Positions 42,642 through 54,239 of a stretch of DNA of 64,000 nt are shown piece by piece; position 1 is the first letter of the stretch; each line of letters begins with the position of its first letter. This stretch comes from Canna indica. Its lineage: Eukaryota; Streptophyta; Magnoliopsida; Zingiberales; Cannaceae. The translations under genes and the position numbers were made by a program. The notes beneath the pieces were generated by a model that did no database searches, was not told the DNA's origin, and saw only the letters and a program-made list of their open reading frames with translations. The stretch covers positions 63,774,001-63,838,000 of the forward strand of contig CP136891.1 in NCBI GenBank assembly GCA_034359265.1, read 5' to 3'.

Positions 42642-43426
42642 AGTTTTGATGGGTTATAGCAATTAATAGCTTAACTGGTGAGCTAAAAGCTATTTGGTTA
42701 AGTCTGGGTTAAGTCTGTTTAATGTTGATCTCATGAATCTCAAACATCTCAAAATATTTTCTAATTGCAAAATAGCAATAGAAATTTTGAATAACTTGTC
42801 AAAACCTCCGTGGTTTGCCAAAGACTTAGTAAAGGATATAAACCAATTATCACTCAGTGTAAAGGTTAGAGGCTAGTATCATTTGAAGAGGGAAGCTAAT
42901 ACAAAGGCACATCTGCTTGCTAAATCAGGTTTAGTTGGTGAAGGAATGGTGCCGAATGACCCTGAATGTTGGGAGTGCTTTGGTATTCCATTTCCTGATT
43001 GATTTTTGCAGACAAAGATTATTTCTGAACAAATTAAAGGTTAGAGTTGATACCAAAAAGAACCCTCATTATGCATTTAATATGTCTAGTGTTAGTAATA
43101 AGGGCGAAGTTGTATTTTGTGGTTCATTTTTGCATGACAAAAGTAAAGTTGTAAACACCATTGTTTAGCTCCGCCTGATAGAACATGGTTGTATGCAGGT
43201 TATTGGTGAGAAGTACATGCTGATGATCCTCTACCTTCTCTTCCCAATGCGTGAATATAACCTGACATGATGGTTGGATTTTCTTTTTTAAAAAATATGA
43301 GGGCTCAAACAATATATTTTCATCATTGAAAAGGAGCAATAGTTGCATTTTGTCATGCATTTGGTTGCGGTCTTTGTCATTCTTAGCATCATCCTCTTTC
43401 ACCACTAGATCATGACAATGAAACCC
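42642..43426 (+). pseudogene. Host LINE, fragment 4: end of RNase H and 3' region
   Basis: Resumes after the Copia: F-N-V-D-L-M-N-L-K-H-L, C-K-I-A-I-E-I-L-N-N, H-L-K-R-E-A-N-T-K-A-H-L-L-A-K-S-G (the closing R-E-A-N-x-x-A-H-x-L-A motif of plant LINE RNase H), then D-P-E-C-W-E-C-F-G-I-P-F. The rest is untranslated. No clear poly-A of this LINE was found. Confidence 0.8.
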
Positions 43427-43444
43427 AATCATTGATACATATTT

Positions 43445-43718
43445 GGAGGTACAAGATTTGGCACGAAAGAAATATCAGAATTTTTGACAACCAATGTCGA
43501 GACTTTGCAGAACTGGCGGTAGAAGCTTTCGCGACTCTCTCTGCGGCTTCTCATTTAATATATGGATGACCCTGGCCTCCATCTCATTTAATATATGAAT
43601 GGCCCTGGCCTCCTTTTATGTTGTATTTCTCTTATGTCCCCTTTTTATCTCCCTATAAACACTTGTATTTCATTCACCTCTCTTGAATAGAATATAAGTA
43701 TCTATCGTTAAAAAAAAA
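43445..43718 (+). mobile_element. Short 5'-truncated LINE tail
   Basis: Reads Y-K-I-W-H-E-R-N-I-R-I-F, the C-terminal I-W-x-E-R-N motif of plant LINEs, then 3' UTR with an internal 31-bp repeat (CTCATTTAATATATG twice), ending in poly-A. The 18-bp duplication beginning AATCATTGATACAT flanks it (43427-43444, 43719-43736). Confidence 0.93.
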
Positions 43719-43736
43719 AATCATTGATACATATTT

Positions 43737-45002
43737 TAACCTGAAAGGACCTCATAATTTTGTACCAATTCTTAATCTAAATCTGTAGCTTGCTTGAATC
43801 AATAGCTCGTAGTTGCCTTTGTTACATAAATTACTGGATTTTGTTCACTATAAATATTCTCAATAAACCCTATTAATCAATACACCAATCTAAATACTCG
43901 CTTTTAGATTGACTTGTATTACTTTGCTTGGGGTTGGTTTCTTCGAGTTTTATCTTCAGCTCGGGCTAAATAGGAAATTTTGGAGGAATATTTTTGCTTT
44001 CAAGAGAAGAATAAAAGTATTAACCAATAAATAGATCTATCTATCTGTATTTTTTTCATAAATACAATTACACATTAGGACCTATTATTAACCAGTAAAT
44101 CTTGTGTTTTTCATAAATACAATAAATCTTGTATTTTTTTATAAATACAATAATCTTGTATTTTTTTCATAAATTAGTATTAACCAATATTGATTGAAGC
44201 TTGATTGACTTATGTTGCCTAAGGGTAAATTGTGAATGTCAATGTGTAATGGTAAATTGTGAATGTACATGGGTAATGATAAAATGTGAATGTGAGATTG
44301 TGAATAAACACAAGTTATCTGTTATTATCTACATGGATAATGGTAAAATGTGAATGTGTGATTGTTTTTTTCTCTCTCTATAATCTTAATTGGTATATGC
44401 TCTAAATGGTATAATGTTAATGGTAAATGCTTTAATATAAGCCAGTCACACTTATGTGATTACTTATTATATATATTTTATCTTGCATTACAGTTTTTAA
44501 ATAGCAATAATCTCTGTGAATTTTACTTTATTGACAGATTAGTACTTTTATCTTACACATAATAGCCAATAAAGATATAGATTTGAAATCATGAAGCACA
44601 TTCAAGATGCTTATTTCTATCTTTGAATAACTTTTTTGAAATCAAATTCAGCTTATTGATATTTTAATAATTATTTTTATTTAAATTCTAAAATAAGAGG
44701 CTTAATGATGTGCCTCTAAATATACATTATAAAGACTAATGCATTTGCTTCTTGAACACTAAGGCAATTATATTTATTTCTAAAAAGTAAATATATACTA
44801 ATAAGAATTCTCCAGTTTTAACATATGAAATTGTTTGTATCGACTTCTAAAAAGTATATAGAGACAAATAGATTAGATATATTTGGTTAATTAAATTTGT
44901 TTCTAAAAAGTAAATAGAGACTAATAAGAATGCTCCACTTATAACATATGAAATTATTTGTATCCGCTTCAAAAAATTATTAGATATTTTTTGTTATTTT
45001 AG
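43737..45002. other. A/T-rich noncoding DNA with small repeats
   Basis: No protein domain in any frame. 44040-44180 repeats TTGTATTTTTTTCATAAATACAA phrases; 44220-44360 repeats GGTAAATTGTGAATGT/GTGAATGTG phrases. 44772-44980 contains a ~123-bp direct repeat (CTAAAAAGTAAATA at 44780 and 44903). The right end, with TTTTAGAGTCA near 44993, is the outer flank into which the SINE inserted. Confidence 0.5.
44772..44980. repeat. ~123-bp direct repeat
   Basis: Two degenerate copies share CTAAAAAGTAAATA, ACTAATAAGAAT and TAACATATGAAATT; the second starts 123 bp after the first. Confidence 0.75.
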
Positions 45003-45486
45003 AGTCAATATCTTTTGTGAATCCACTTGTGCTCAAGTGGTAGTAGCATCTGTTGGCTTTAGATTTTCAACATAAGTCTTAATCTGGGTTTTGATGATAA
45101 CAAACATGAGACTAATGATTTCATTGAGAATATCTTTCAAGGTCCATATCAATTAGCGTTCGATGTCCTCGATCGGATAAATCAGAAGAAATCAAAACAC
45201 CGAAAGGACATTGATCGTCGTGCTCGGGTTCATCGTGAAAGTTTCTCGAAGATCGACGAGTGCACCAAAGTCGCATTGGACGGGCTTAAAGATCACATGA
45301 AAGCTCTCTATATTGATGCTCGTTGAAAGCCGAAACCCGGAAACAAAGTGCGGAAGAAAAAAAGGCTAAAAATTCAATTCAGCCTAAGTTCGGTCGACCG
45401 AATAGGGTAAGGAAAATGGCACCAGCCATTTCAGTCGACCGAACAGTGCCGAAAAGAGGCAGTAGCTACTTCGATCAACCGGACGG

Positions 45487-45842
45487 CACTACTAAAAAAA
45501 TGGGCATCAGCAACGGCTGATTGCTGAGCCGTTGCTGAAGAGCATCAGCAACGGCCGAGCCGTTGCAATAGAGCCGTGACAGAAAGTCGTGTTGCTGATA
45601 ACATAGCAACGGATCAGCAACGGCCGCTCGGGCCATTGCTAAAAATATTATCAGCAACGGTTTTGCCACAGACTCGGAGCCGTTGCTGATAACATTAATA
45701 GTAACGGCCGCTGAGTCCGTAGCAACGCCGTTAGTAAAAGCCTGTCGCTAAGCCGTTGCTGTAGGTCATCAGCAACGGCTTTCGATACACTTTTAGCAAC
45801 GGCTTTTCCACGGACGGCCGTGGGAAAGCCGTTGCTGATGAT
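45487..45842. repeat. CACTA E2 left subterminal repeat array
   Basis: ATCAGCAACGGC modules in both directions as in E1, but with one GCTCGGGCC-type unit where E1 has three. 45843-46117 is A/T-rich with CA-rich runs, as in E1. Confidence 0.88.
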
Positions 45843-46117
45843 GTGAACCTGGTAACGAAAAAATTTTAAATTTTAAATTTCCATTGATACATTGATACAT
45901 TATCTGATACATAACTCACACACCCATACACTCATACACACATTCATTCACACATCACAAACACACCAAGATATACATCAAAACAATTATATTTATATTG
46001 ATAATTATCCACGATAGTATAAAAATGATTCAAATGCAAAATTGAAGTATCAATATCCAAACAAAATAAGTTAAACAAGTTCAATATCTCAGTAACAAAG
46101 TCAATATAAACAAAATC

Positions 46118-47653
46118 TCACGATGACGATGGAGGATGGTCTGGATTATATGGCGGGGTCTGGAGTGCTTGAGTGTACACCGGCGTGGACTGACTCGCGA
46201 ACGATGGATTAGATGATGCCGAAGAGATGCCTGCTTCGGGATGACCTGACATGTTGCGTAGCATAGCTTGTATATCCGCCATCATCTTACTCTGGCGCTC
46301 CATTATCTCAGTCTGACACGCGATCGTATCCTCTAGAGTCCTTATTCTGCTACTATGATCATAACTGGATCTAGAGGTGGACGGCCACTCACCAGCGACC
46401 GGAGGGGTCGGTGCCCCAAGTGGCCCTAGTACGGCTCGCGCATGACCACTATCTGCGAAGCCATATACGCGGCTATGGTCCTAGCCACCTGCGGCCTCGA
46501 CCCACGATGCTGCGTCAAAGTCCTCGGGGGTACCCCCGCGCTGCACCACCGTCTGGCTGTAGGTCTCCTACTTGAGTTTGATTTTTTGTTTAATATTTAT
46601 CATAAAACTTAAATTATAAATATATAATGAATAATTTAAACAAATATATAATTACCATAATGTATGCAGCGCGGTTGTCGATGTACTCCCCCGTCCCATG
46701 TGCTCGACGGTGAATCCGCTCAAACACCGCCATCGGGGAGGGTCGCTGGACAGTCCCGTCATCCGACACCGTCGTCTACATTTACAAAACAAATACATTA
46801 ATTAGTACACATAGTAACAAATAAAATATATAATTAAAAGATATACTTACCATACGGTTCGCGTGCACTGCAAATGCAACAGAGCCGCCGGTGTGACGTG
46901 CTGCTCCCCCGACATGCGATTTCTAGCCGCATTATGAGAAACCTCCTGCCATCGATTCGTCGACCATATTCCCATGAGCTGGTCCCATATATCCGGAGTA
47001 ATCCAACCGGGGCCGTATCCCCGAGTCTCCGCGATGTTAGTGGTCCCAGCTCAGGCCATCGCTTGGGACCGAGCCTGCGCCAGCTGCCCGTTGTACCTTG
47101 CCCGAGAAATAGCCTCCCAGACAGCGTAAATAAAGGGCCTTTGGTCCTCGGCCCATGTATAGCGAGCCTGCAAAATAATAATATCAATACCAATATTAAT
47201 CATCATGCATGTAAAAATAATAATAATACGTGCCTCAAACTCGCGCCATAACATGTCGACGTGCTCGCTAGGCACGTGAGACCACGTAGGCCATGCCCCG
47301 TGCATGTATCGTCGAATAGTAGAAGAAATGCTCCTCGGCACTTCTTCTTGCTCGAACCTGCACAACAAAAATAAATTTTAATATTATATTATGATATAAT
47401 GAATTTGTAATGATTCATAATTCATGATATATTACCGCTCCCCAATCACGCTAATCAATCTACGTGACTCTATGGCTGGTGGAGGCTGCCACCTGTTCGG
47501 CCCGCCTGGCCGCCTGCGTCTGGATGTACTAGCCTCGACAGTATCATTCGCATGAGGATCAGCAACAGGAGGATCAGCAGCATGAGTAAGTGCTGGAGTC
47601 TCACCGATCGGAGACTCCGAAGCTCTCCTGCGTCGATAACCACGACCAGACAT
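46118..47653 (-). pseudogene. Transposase_24-like accessory gene of CACTA E2 (five exons)
   Basis: Exons 47653-47436, 47357-47234, 47167-46851, 46775-46656 and 46567-46118 have the same lengths as in E1 except the last, which has two extra serine codons. The sum is 1229, one less than a multiple of three. The lost base is in a G run of exon 3 (about 46906-46910), a different place from E1. A stop TAG at 46481-46483 replaces the TGG of E1. Conserved: W-I-T-P-D-I-W-D-Q-L and, in the shifted frame, H-T-G-G-S-V-A-F. The GC-type donor of intron 2 is also present here. Confidence 0.85.
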
Positions 47654-47728
47654 ATTTGTGGAATAGACATATAATCAGATTATTGTATAAATAGTAGAGA
47701 TATATTTAATAAAATATATACTTTACAA

Positions 47729-50700
47729 TTATTCCTCATCATCTGAATAATAGTCTTCGAATTCTTCCTCTTCTTCATCTTCTTCATCTCCAGCTTCCTC
47801 AATTTCATGATCGTCATCATCAGCATATTCAACTTCTAATTGAATTGACGTTGTGTCTGCTTCCTCGAGTATCGGAATAATACGATCTACAGCAGGAGGA
47901 TCATCTTCTTGATAGAAACCATGTGTCATATTAGGTATCAGCTCATTTTCTCCTACTATCGGATCAATTTTTCCTCTATCTTTTGTTTTACAGACTACAC
48001 GCCAATCTGCTCTATCTTTATTTCGAGTCGGATACTTCGCGTAATATACTTGTTCGACTTGTGATGCCAATATAAAAGGCTCATTTGTTGCCAATTTCGA
48101 TTTGTAATTAACCTCAACAAGTTTGTATTTTGGATGAACTTTCATGCCCCTTTCTATTGTATCGAACCAATGACATCTAAATAGGATCACTGATTTTAAG
48201 CCGAAGTAGTGCAACTCTATCACTTCTTCCACCAGTCCATAAAAATCCATATCACATTCAACATAGGTTGTCCCTTTCACGCAGACCCCAGCATTCATCG
48301 TCTTCTTTGTAAATGAATATTCAACCGTGTGAAATTTATACCCGTTAACAAAATATCCGCTATAGCACGACACAAGTCGCGACGGTCTACTAACAAACTC
48401 AAATATTCTTTCATCTATTTTAGCTCTGTGATCTTTGCTGTAAGTCTGAATCCAAGTAGGGAAATCACGATTTTGTAATCTCTCCAATTCTTGATCGTTG
48501 TGAATAGAGTATTTTTGCACCATCTCAATGTCAAATATTTCAATGAATTGTTCAATCTCTGGATAATTGAGTAATACATACAAGTGTGCCAAATGATACT
48601 CTTCATCGCTTAAGTGTCGAGATGGACGAGAACCAAAAGCACGACCAGAGTGACAAAATATATTTAAACGTCCATCTGAATGTCGAACACCCCCGTCGTA
48701 GTTACGTGGAAGACGATCAAATCTTGTCTGTACTGTCGATTCAAAGTAAAATGAGCAGAATGTTGAAATTTCTTGGATGATATACGATTCAGATATTGAT
48801 CCTTCAACAGTTGCGGTGTTCTTTACTTTTTTCTTCAGACGATTCATGTATCTTTCAAATAAGTACATCCACCGATATTGAACGGGGCCACCAACTCATG
48901 CCTCGTATGCCAAGTGTATCGGTAGATGCTCCATCGAGTCAAAAAATGCAGGAGGGAAAAACTGCTCCATCTTGCATATGATTTCAATAATATTATTTTC
49001 AAGTGTTGACATATCTTCGACTCGAAGGACATTTGCATAGATGTTTCTAAAAAACATACTTAATTCAGTCAACGGACCCCAAATATTATCAGGTAGAAGA
49101 TCTCGAAATGCGATCGAAAATAATCTCTGCATGAATACATGACAATCATGGCTCTTCATCCCTGATATTTTGCAATCATCGACGTTCACACATCGAGATA
49201 AGTTTGAAGCATATCCATCGGGTAATCTGAGTTCTTTTACCCACTGACAAACATCTTTGATCTGTTGTTTATTTAACACATATGGGGCCTTCGGTTTCAG
49301 ATATCGTCCGTTGACCTCTTGTAACTCCAACTCTGGTCTTTTACAAAGTATTTTTATATCATGTCGGGCTTTGACATTATCTTTTGTTTTTCTGGAAATA
49401 TCCATCAAAGTGTTGAAAATATTATCAAACACATTTTTTTCAATGTGCATGACATCTAAATTATGTCGAATCAATAATGAACTCCAATAGGGCAATTCCC
49501 AAAAGATACTTTTTTTCACCCAGTTATGTGTTTGGCCAAAACCTGACACTCTTTCATTGCGACCAAATACTATATCTGGAAGTGCTGAAACACGTGTTAA
49601 CATTTGTTCACCAGACAACATCGGTGGTGGCCCATCTCTTTCGACTCTGCCCTTAGTAAATTTATTACGATTCCTTCGATACTGATGATTAACCGGTAGG
49701 AATCGACGATGACAATCAAAGAATGAGATTTTTCGTCCGTTCTGAAGACTGATTGATTTAATTAGAGTGTTCCATACAATACGGACAAGAGAGTCGGCCG
49801 TGAGTGCTCCAACCCGACAACATGCCGTACTCCGGGAAATCATTGATTGTCCACAAGACCGTGGCCTTTAAATTGAAGTTTTGCTTCCGATGACAATCAT
49901 AAGTGACAACTCCCTCAGTCCACAATGTTTTCAATTCATCTATCAAGGGTCTGAGAAATATGTTAATTTTTTTTCGCAGACCCTTAAGACCCGGAATAAT
50001 CATCGAAAGATAAATAAATTCATCTTTCATGCACATTGACGATGGCAAATTATAAACTGTCAGCAGCACTGGCCAAACTGAATAAGGAGTTGCAGAATGT
50101 CCAAACGGATTAAAACCATCTGTGCACAATCCCAATCTGATATTTCTAGTATCCCTAGCAAATGAAGGATAACATGTATCCAAATGTTTCCATGCTTCAC
50201 TGTCAGATAGATGAGTCATTACTGTATCATCATGACTTCTTGCATGCCAACTCATGTAGGGGGCTGTCTTTTCCGACATGAATAATCTTTGAAGCCTCGG
50301 TGTTAGTGGAAAATACCGAAGCACCTTAAACGGGATATTTTTCTGTCGGACCGATTTCTTCTCCTTGTAACGAGGGTGTTGACATACAGGGCATTTATCC
50401 AACTGCACATTTTCTTTATAATATAAAATGCAGTTATTTTGGCACGCGTGTATTTTTTCGTACCCAAGCCCCAATTTTCTCATTAACTTTTTAGTCTTAT
50501 AAAAAGTTGGCTCAAACTTGTTATCAGTAGGCAGCATTCCATTAATCAATCCAGCAATCCGATCATTACAATCGGCCTTGATGTTTAAGAGCTGTGTCAT
50601 TACTGAAAACCTAGTGTATTTAGGACAATTCTCATACAAAGGTTCATCGGCAGCTTTCAATATCTCGTAAAATTCTGCAGCTTCTTTATTCGGTAATTCA

Positions 50701-51182
50701 ATCTCTACCGCAGTTTGTACTTCTGTGATATCAACTGCTGTAGTATCTGGTGGGACTGATGTCTGAAGAACTGGCCGATCAACATTATCATTCAGGTGGA
50801 ATTGACCCCCAAGACTATCAAGTATCATAGTTCTATAGGGATTACATTGACCGGATGAAGAAGCACCAGCAGAGGAAGATTCACCATATGTCTGAACGAC
50901 AGGATTGCTCGACGTCCCGACTTCGATTGACTCCCCGTAATAAGTCCATAGAAAATATCTTGGTGCAAATCCTTTGCTATATAGATGCAGAGTGACAGTC
51001 TCCCGATCCAAAAATCATCCATTTGAACAAATGCGGCACGGACATTGGATTTGATCACCCATGCTAACGAAATTCCGATTTGAATAGGCGAAATTTAGGA
51101 AGTACGTTACGCCTAATTGAAACTCATTCGTTAAAGCTCCACGATCAAGACGTCGGTACATCCAACTTCGATCAACCGACAT
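47729..51182 (-). pseudogene. TNP2-type transposase gene of CACTA E2
   Basis: Starts M-S-V-D-R-S-W-M-Y-R-R-L-D and has the domain order of E1 (Transpos_assoc, Transposase_21, DUF4218, DUF4216, acidic tail). Inactivating changes: TGA at 51015-51017 (E1 has CGA), a 4-bp insertion near 49757 that shifts the frame after the E-H-S region, and TGA at 48896-48898 (E1 and the third copy have CGA). An 18-bp in-frame deletion near 50565 removes residues around G-V-A-Y in E1, and the acidic tail is shorter. Confidence 0.92.
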
Positions 51183-51257
51183 GATTCTGTCAATCAATGA
51201 CAATTTCTTTGGTTAATGTCTTTAGGTGAGATTGTCCTATTCCATTCGGGATTTATG

Positions 51258-51445
51258 TTATTTGTACTGCACTTACGTTTTTATTTTAACTGTTAACTAA
51301 TTATTCTAAATTTCGGCAGCATCTCCCTACAGTTCTCCGAATACGCATATCATCTGGGCGCGTATCGGAGAACAAGAGAGATGTTGCCAAAATTTAGAAT
51401 AATTAGATAACAGTTAAAATAAAAACGTAAGTGCAGTACAAATAA
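51258..51445. repeat. Long hairpin upstream of TNP2 in E2
   Basis: Same hairpin as in E1 at the same distance (about 75 bp) from the TNP2 start. Here the left arm reads TTATTTGTACTGCACTTACG, pairing perfectly with the right arm at a base where E1 mismatches. Confidence 0.9.
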
Positions 51446-52115
51446 CTATATTCCCAAATTGTCCAATCATGGACAATTCAAGAATTGTACGTCGTATAAA
51501 AGATCATCTACTTCTTTTACACGAACATACAATCCCCGAACGGATCTAAGGTTTTGCTAAATCATATCCGACTCGTCGATGCGTACGTGAAACATATCAA
51601 CTCGTCGGATGGATGATTATTTTCTAAATGTTTTGAGACAGTTCGAGTCCATATTGGACGATTCCGGCGCGCGTCCGAATTGGATAATTCTGAAATTAAT
51701 CTAAACCCTAAAAATTATTCTAACAAATTAAACAATTAATCTAAATAATTAATCTAAATAATTAATTAACAATAAAAAAACAATAAAAAAAATATTATTA
51801 AACTACAAATTCCGGCACCGGAGTCAGGTGGACTCCGGTGCCGGCGTACAGTGGCTGGACACACCGTCCGGCCAATGTACAAGGTCCGGCGGCGGCCATC
51901 GGCCGACCGCCGCCGACCGAAACCCTATTTTTAGGGTTTCGGTCGGATTTTCTATCGGCCGCAACGGGAAGAGACGGCCGGCCGGAGGGCACATACCTGA
52001 CAGTGTCGCCAGCAGCGGGAGGCATCGTCGGCGTTGTCGGCGGCGGCGAGAGGCAGGAGAGGAGGCGGCGGCGGCAGCAGCGGGAGGAAGAAGGGGGGCA
52101 GGCGCGATCTGCGAC
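51446..52115. other. CACTA E2 TNP2-side noncoding region
   Basis: A/T-rich to about 51800, then GC-rich with GGC/GCAGC runs and the GGTGGACTCCGGTGCCGGCG palindrome half, as in E1. A minus-strand frame (52135-51824) parallels the one in E1 but the two differ by several indels. No function is assigned. Confidence 0.5.
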
Positions 52116-52430
52116 CTATATAAACTTATCAGCAACGGCTCACTCGCCCGTTAGAAAGCTGTTGTTGATAAGTTATCATCAGCAACGGCTCACTTGTCCG
52201 TTAGCAAGCCGTTGCTAATAAGTTATCATCTGCAACGGCTCACTTGTCCGTTAGAAAGCCGTTGCTGATAATTAACATCATCAGCAACGGCTCGCATGTC
52301 CGTTAGAAAGTCATTGCAGATATAACATATCTGCAACGGCTCGAGCGGCCGTAAGAATGCCATTGCAAATAGCAACGGCTTGAGAGGCCGTTGCTGATAG
52401 TCATTGCTGAAGACCAAGTTTCTAGTAGTG
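52116..52430. repeat. CACTA E2 right subterminal repeat array
   Basis: Six or more ATCAGCAACGGCTCACTTG ... AAAGCCGTTGCTGATA modules at about 45-bp spacing, ending TTTCTAGTAGTG. One more module than at the same end of E1. Confidence 0.88.
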
Positions 52431-52705
52431 CGGTCGACCGATCGAAGCCCAAAATGGGCAGTAGCTCTGTCGGTCGACCAACAGGTCGATCGACCTGCGG
52501 ATAGCCAAAGATGCAGCTCGCGTCGATCGATCGACTCATCGACCGAATGCGGGATCGAAGGATTCGCGTCTGGGTGATTGACCTATCGGTCAACCGCACA
52601 CAGAGAGAAAGCAACGGTCGAATGACCAGTCGGTCGACCGACCAATCGACCGACATTTGCAACAGATAAAAAACTATCCGTTGAGCTACCATTTCTTCAG
52701 GAGAG

Positions 52706-52713
52706 TATAAATA
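52706..52713 (+). promoter_or_regulatory. TATA box of solo LTR A
   Basis: TATAAATA just downstream of the GGTCGACC cluster; the same order occurs in LTRs B (54758-54765) and C (58086-58093), supporting the plus-strand orientation. Confidence 0.6.
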
Positions 52714-53681
52714 CACCCTCATATATCTCATTTAATCTTCTTCCCTGTCAATTACATATATTATTGAGCATTTAAGAAGGGATTTAAGCCTTCGAAAGAT
52801 CGATTGTAGCGCGCTTTGTTCTTCTGTCGAGTTCGTCTTCAAGTGCCAACTGCTAACTCAACTCGGCTTCTACTCAAAGCACATTCACTGTTGAGTTGGA
52901 GGCTACAAGGATTGGAAAAGAGTAGATAATCTTGGTTTTATCTTAAGCTCTTTTCACTTGTATTTTTAACTGTTAATTTATCGTTTCTTTGAAGTTGAGT
53001 TTGTAAGACCTAGGCTCTTAGGTCTTGTGGGTGTAAGTGGTTACATGGTGTTAGGTGTAAAACCACTTTTGTAAAATTAGTTGTTACTAGGATTAGTCAA
53101 GTTGTCCCTTAGGGTTGAGGTGGAAGAGTGCTCTCGATAAGAAGACAAAGACTTTTGAGTGTGGAAGTACCTTAGGTTGAGAGTGAGACTCTTCGAGTCA
53201 AAGTCCTCTGTGTAAGGGAAACAAGAATTAATCTAGTAAAGCTGGTTTGGAAATTCTAAGCGAGGTGCTTAGGTAGTGGAGTAGGCATTGAGGCCAAACC
53301 ACTATAAATTAACGTGTTTGCATTGCGTTATTGTTTGTTTTTAATTATTTAATTATTTATCACTTTCGCCCAATCATTAGATTGCAAATTGCCTAAACTA
53401 ATCAAGAAAACAATTAAAACCGGAATTTAGGTTAATTGAATTAGTAAACATACTATTCACCCCCCTCTAGTGTTGCTATTTCGCTTTCAGCATCCGTGTA
53501 TGTTGCCTATAGGTGTTGGGTTCAATCTCTAGTTGTAGCACTTTGTGCGTCTTTTCCACATCTTTGTACGTCTTGTAATACATCTTGTGCGTATATTACC
53601 ACGTCTACGCTTAATGGCTGTGTTATAAAGCTATTTTTTCAACAAAAAAAAATAAGAAGAAGAAAAGTCAATATCTTTTGT

Positions 53682-53858
53682 CTCTATTTATATGTTTTAG
53701 AGTCAAATAAAAAATTATTCCAAATTAGCCTCTATTATCTATAAAAACAGCAGGTATAGAATCATAATTAATTGATTTGACTCTAAAGCTTTTAGGGACA
53801 AATAACTCACTTACAAAGGCATATAACACAGTCTCAATAGGTCATTTGTATTGTAGTG
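53682..53858. repeat. Possible terminus of a further CACTA-type element
   Basis: Ends GGTCATTTGTATTGTAGTG, whose inverse CACTACAATACAAATGACC resembles a CACTA terminus. TTTTAGAGTCA and its inverse TGACTCTAAA occur nearby (53695, 53775) and TTTTAGAGTCA also lies left of the SINE (44993), as subterminal repeats might. The other terminus was not found. Confidence 0.4.
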
Positions 53859-54239
53859 ACGGGCAAAAAATTTTCTTATTTGATTGACACCGTCGATTCC
53901 TACCAGCTAACCATCATTATCGAATGAATCATGACAAATTTATCAAGGGCAGAATCGGAAGAGATGAGCCACCATCGGTATTGTCTGGTGAATAGATATA
54001 TGCACGTGTTTCCTTGCTTTCGAATATTGTGTTTGGTCGGAATGATAGAGTATGAGGCTTTGGTCAAACACATTATTGGGTGAAAAAGAGTATCTTTTGA
54101 AAATTATCGTATTGGAGTTCATTATTGATTCAACATAATATGGATGTAATGCATATTGAGAAAAAATATTTTTAAAAGTATTTTTAATACTTTGATGGAT
54201 GTTTAAGGAAAAACTAAAGATAATGTGAAGGCTTAACAT

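Larger units (their letters stand above)
45487..52430 (-). mobile_element. CACTA (En/Spm) element E2
   Basis: Starts CACTACTAAAAAAATGG and ends TTTCTAGTAGTG, with 3-bp duplication CGG on both sides (45484-45486, 52431-52433). Same organisation as E1: left subterminal array, Transposase_24-like gene, TNP2, hairpin, GC-rich leader, right subterminal array. It is about 110 bp shorter than E1 and differs by scattered substitutions and small indels. Both genes carry inactivating changes at sites different from those in E1. Confidence 0.97.
45051..53489 (+). repeat. SIRE/Maximus-like solo LTR A, split by CACTA E2
   Basis: Starts TGTTGGCTTTAG and ends CGCTTTCA; flanked by the exact 5-bp duplication GCATC (45046-45050, 53490-53494). 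It contains TTTTGATGATAACAAAC near the start and CTATTCACCCCCCTCTAG near the end, both seen in LTRs B and C and typical of SIRE/Maximus Copia LTRs. It is about 1.49 kb without CACTA E2 and has no internal retroelement region, so it is a solo LTR. The middle holds clustered GGTCGACC-type palindromes. Confidence 0.9.
45019..53665 (+). mobile_element. tRNA-derived SINE, split by a solo LTR
   Basis: The head (45019-45050) has CTTGTGCTCAAGTGGTAG, an A-box-like tRNA promoter half. The rest (53495-53665) has the B box GGTTCAATCTC near 53520, then a T-rich body and an A-rich end. A 16-bp duplication AGTCAATATCTTTTGT flanks the whole (45003-45018, 53666-53681). Without the insertion it is about 200 bp. 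The solo LTR entered between the A and B boxes. Confidence 0.85.
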
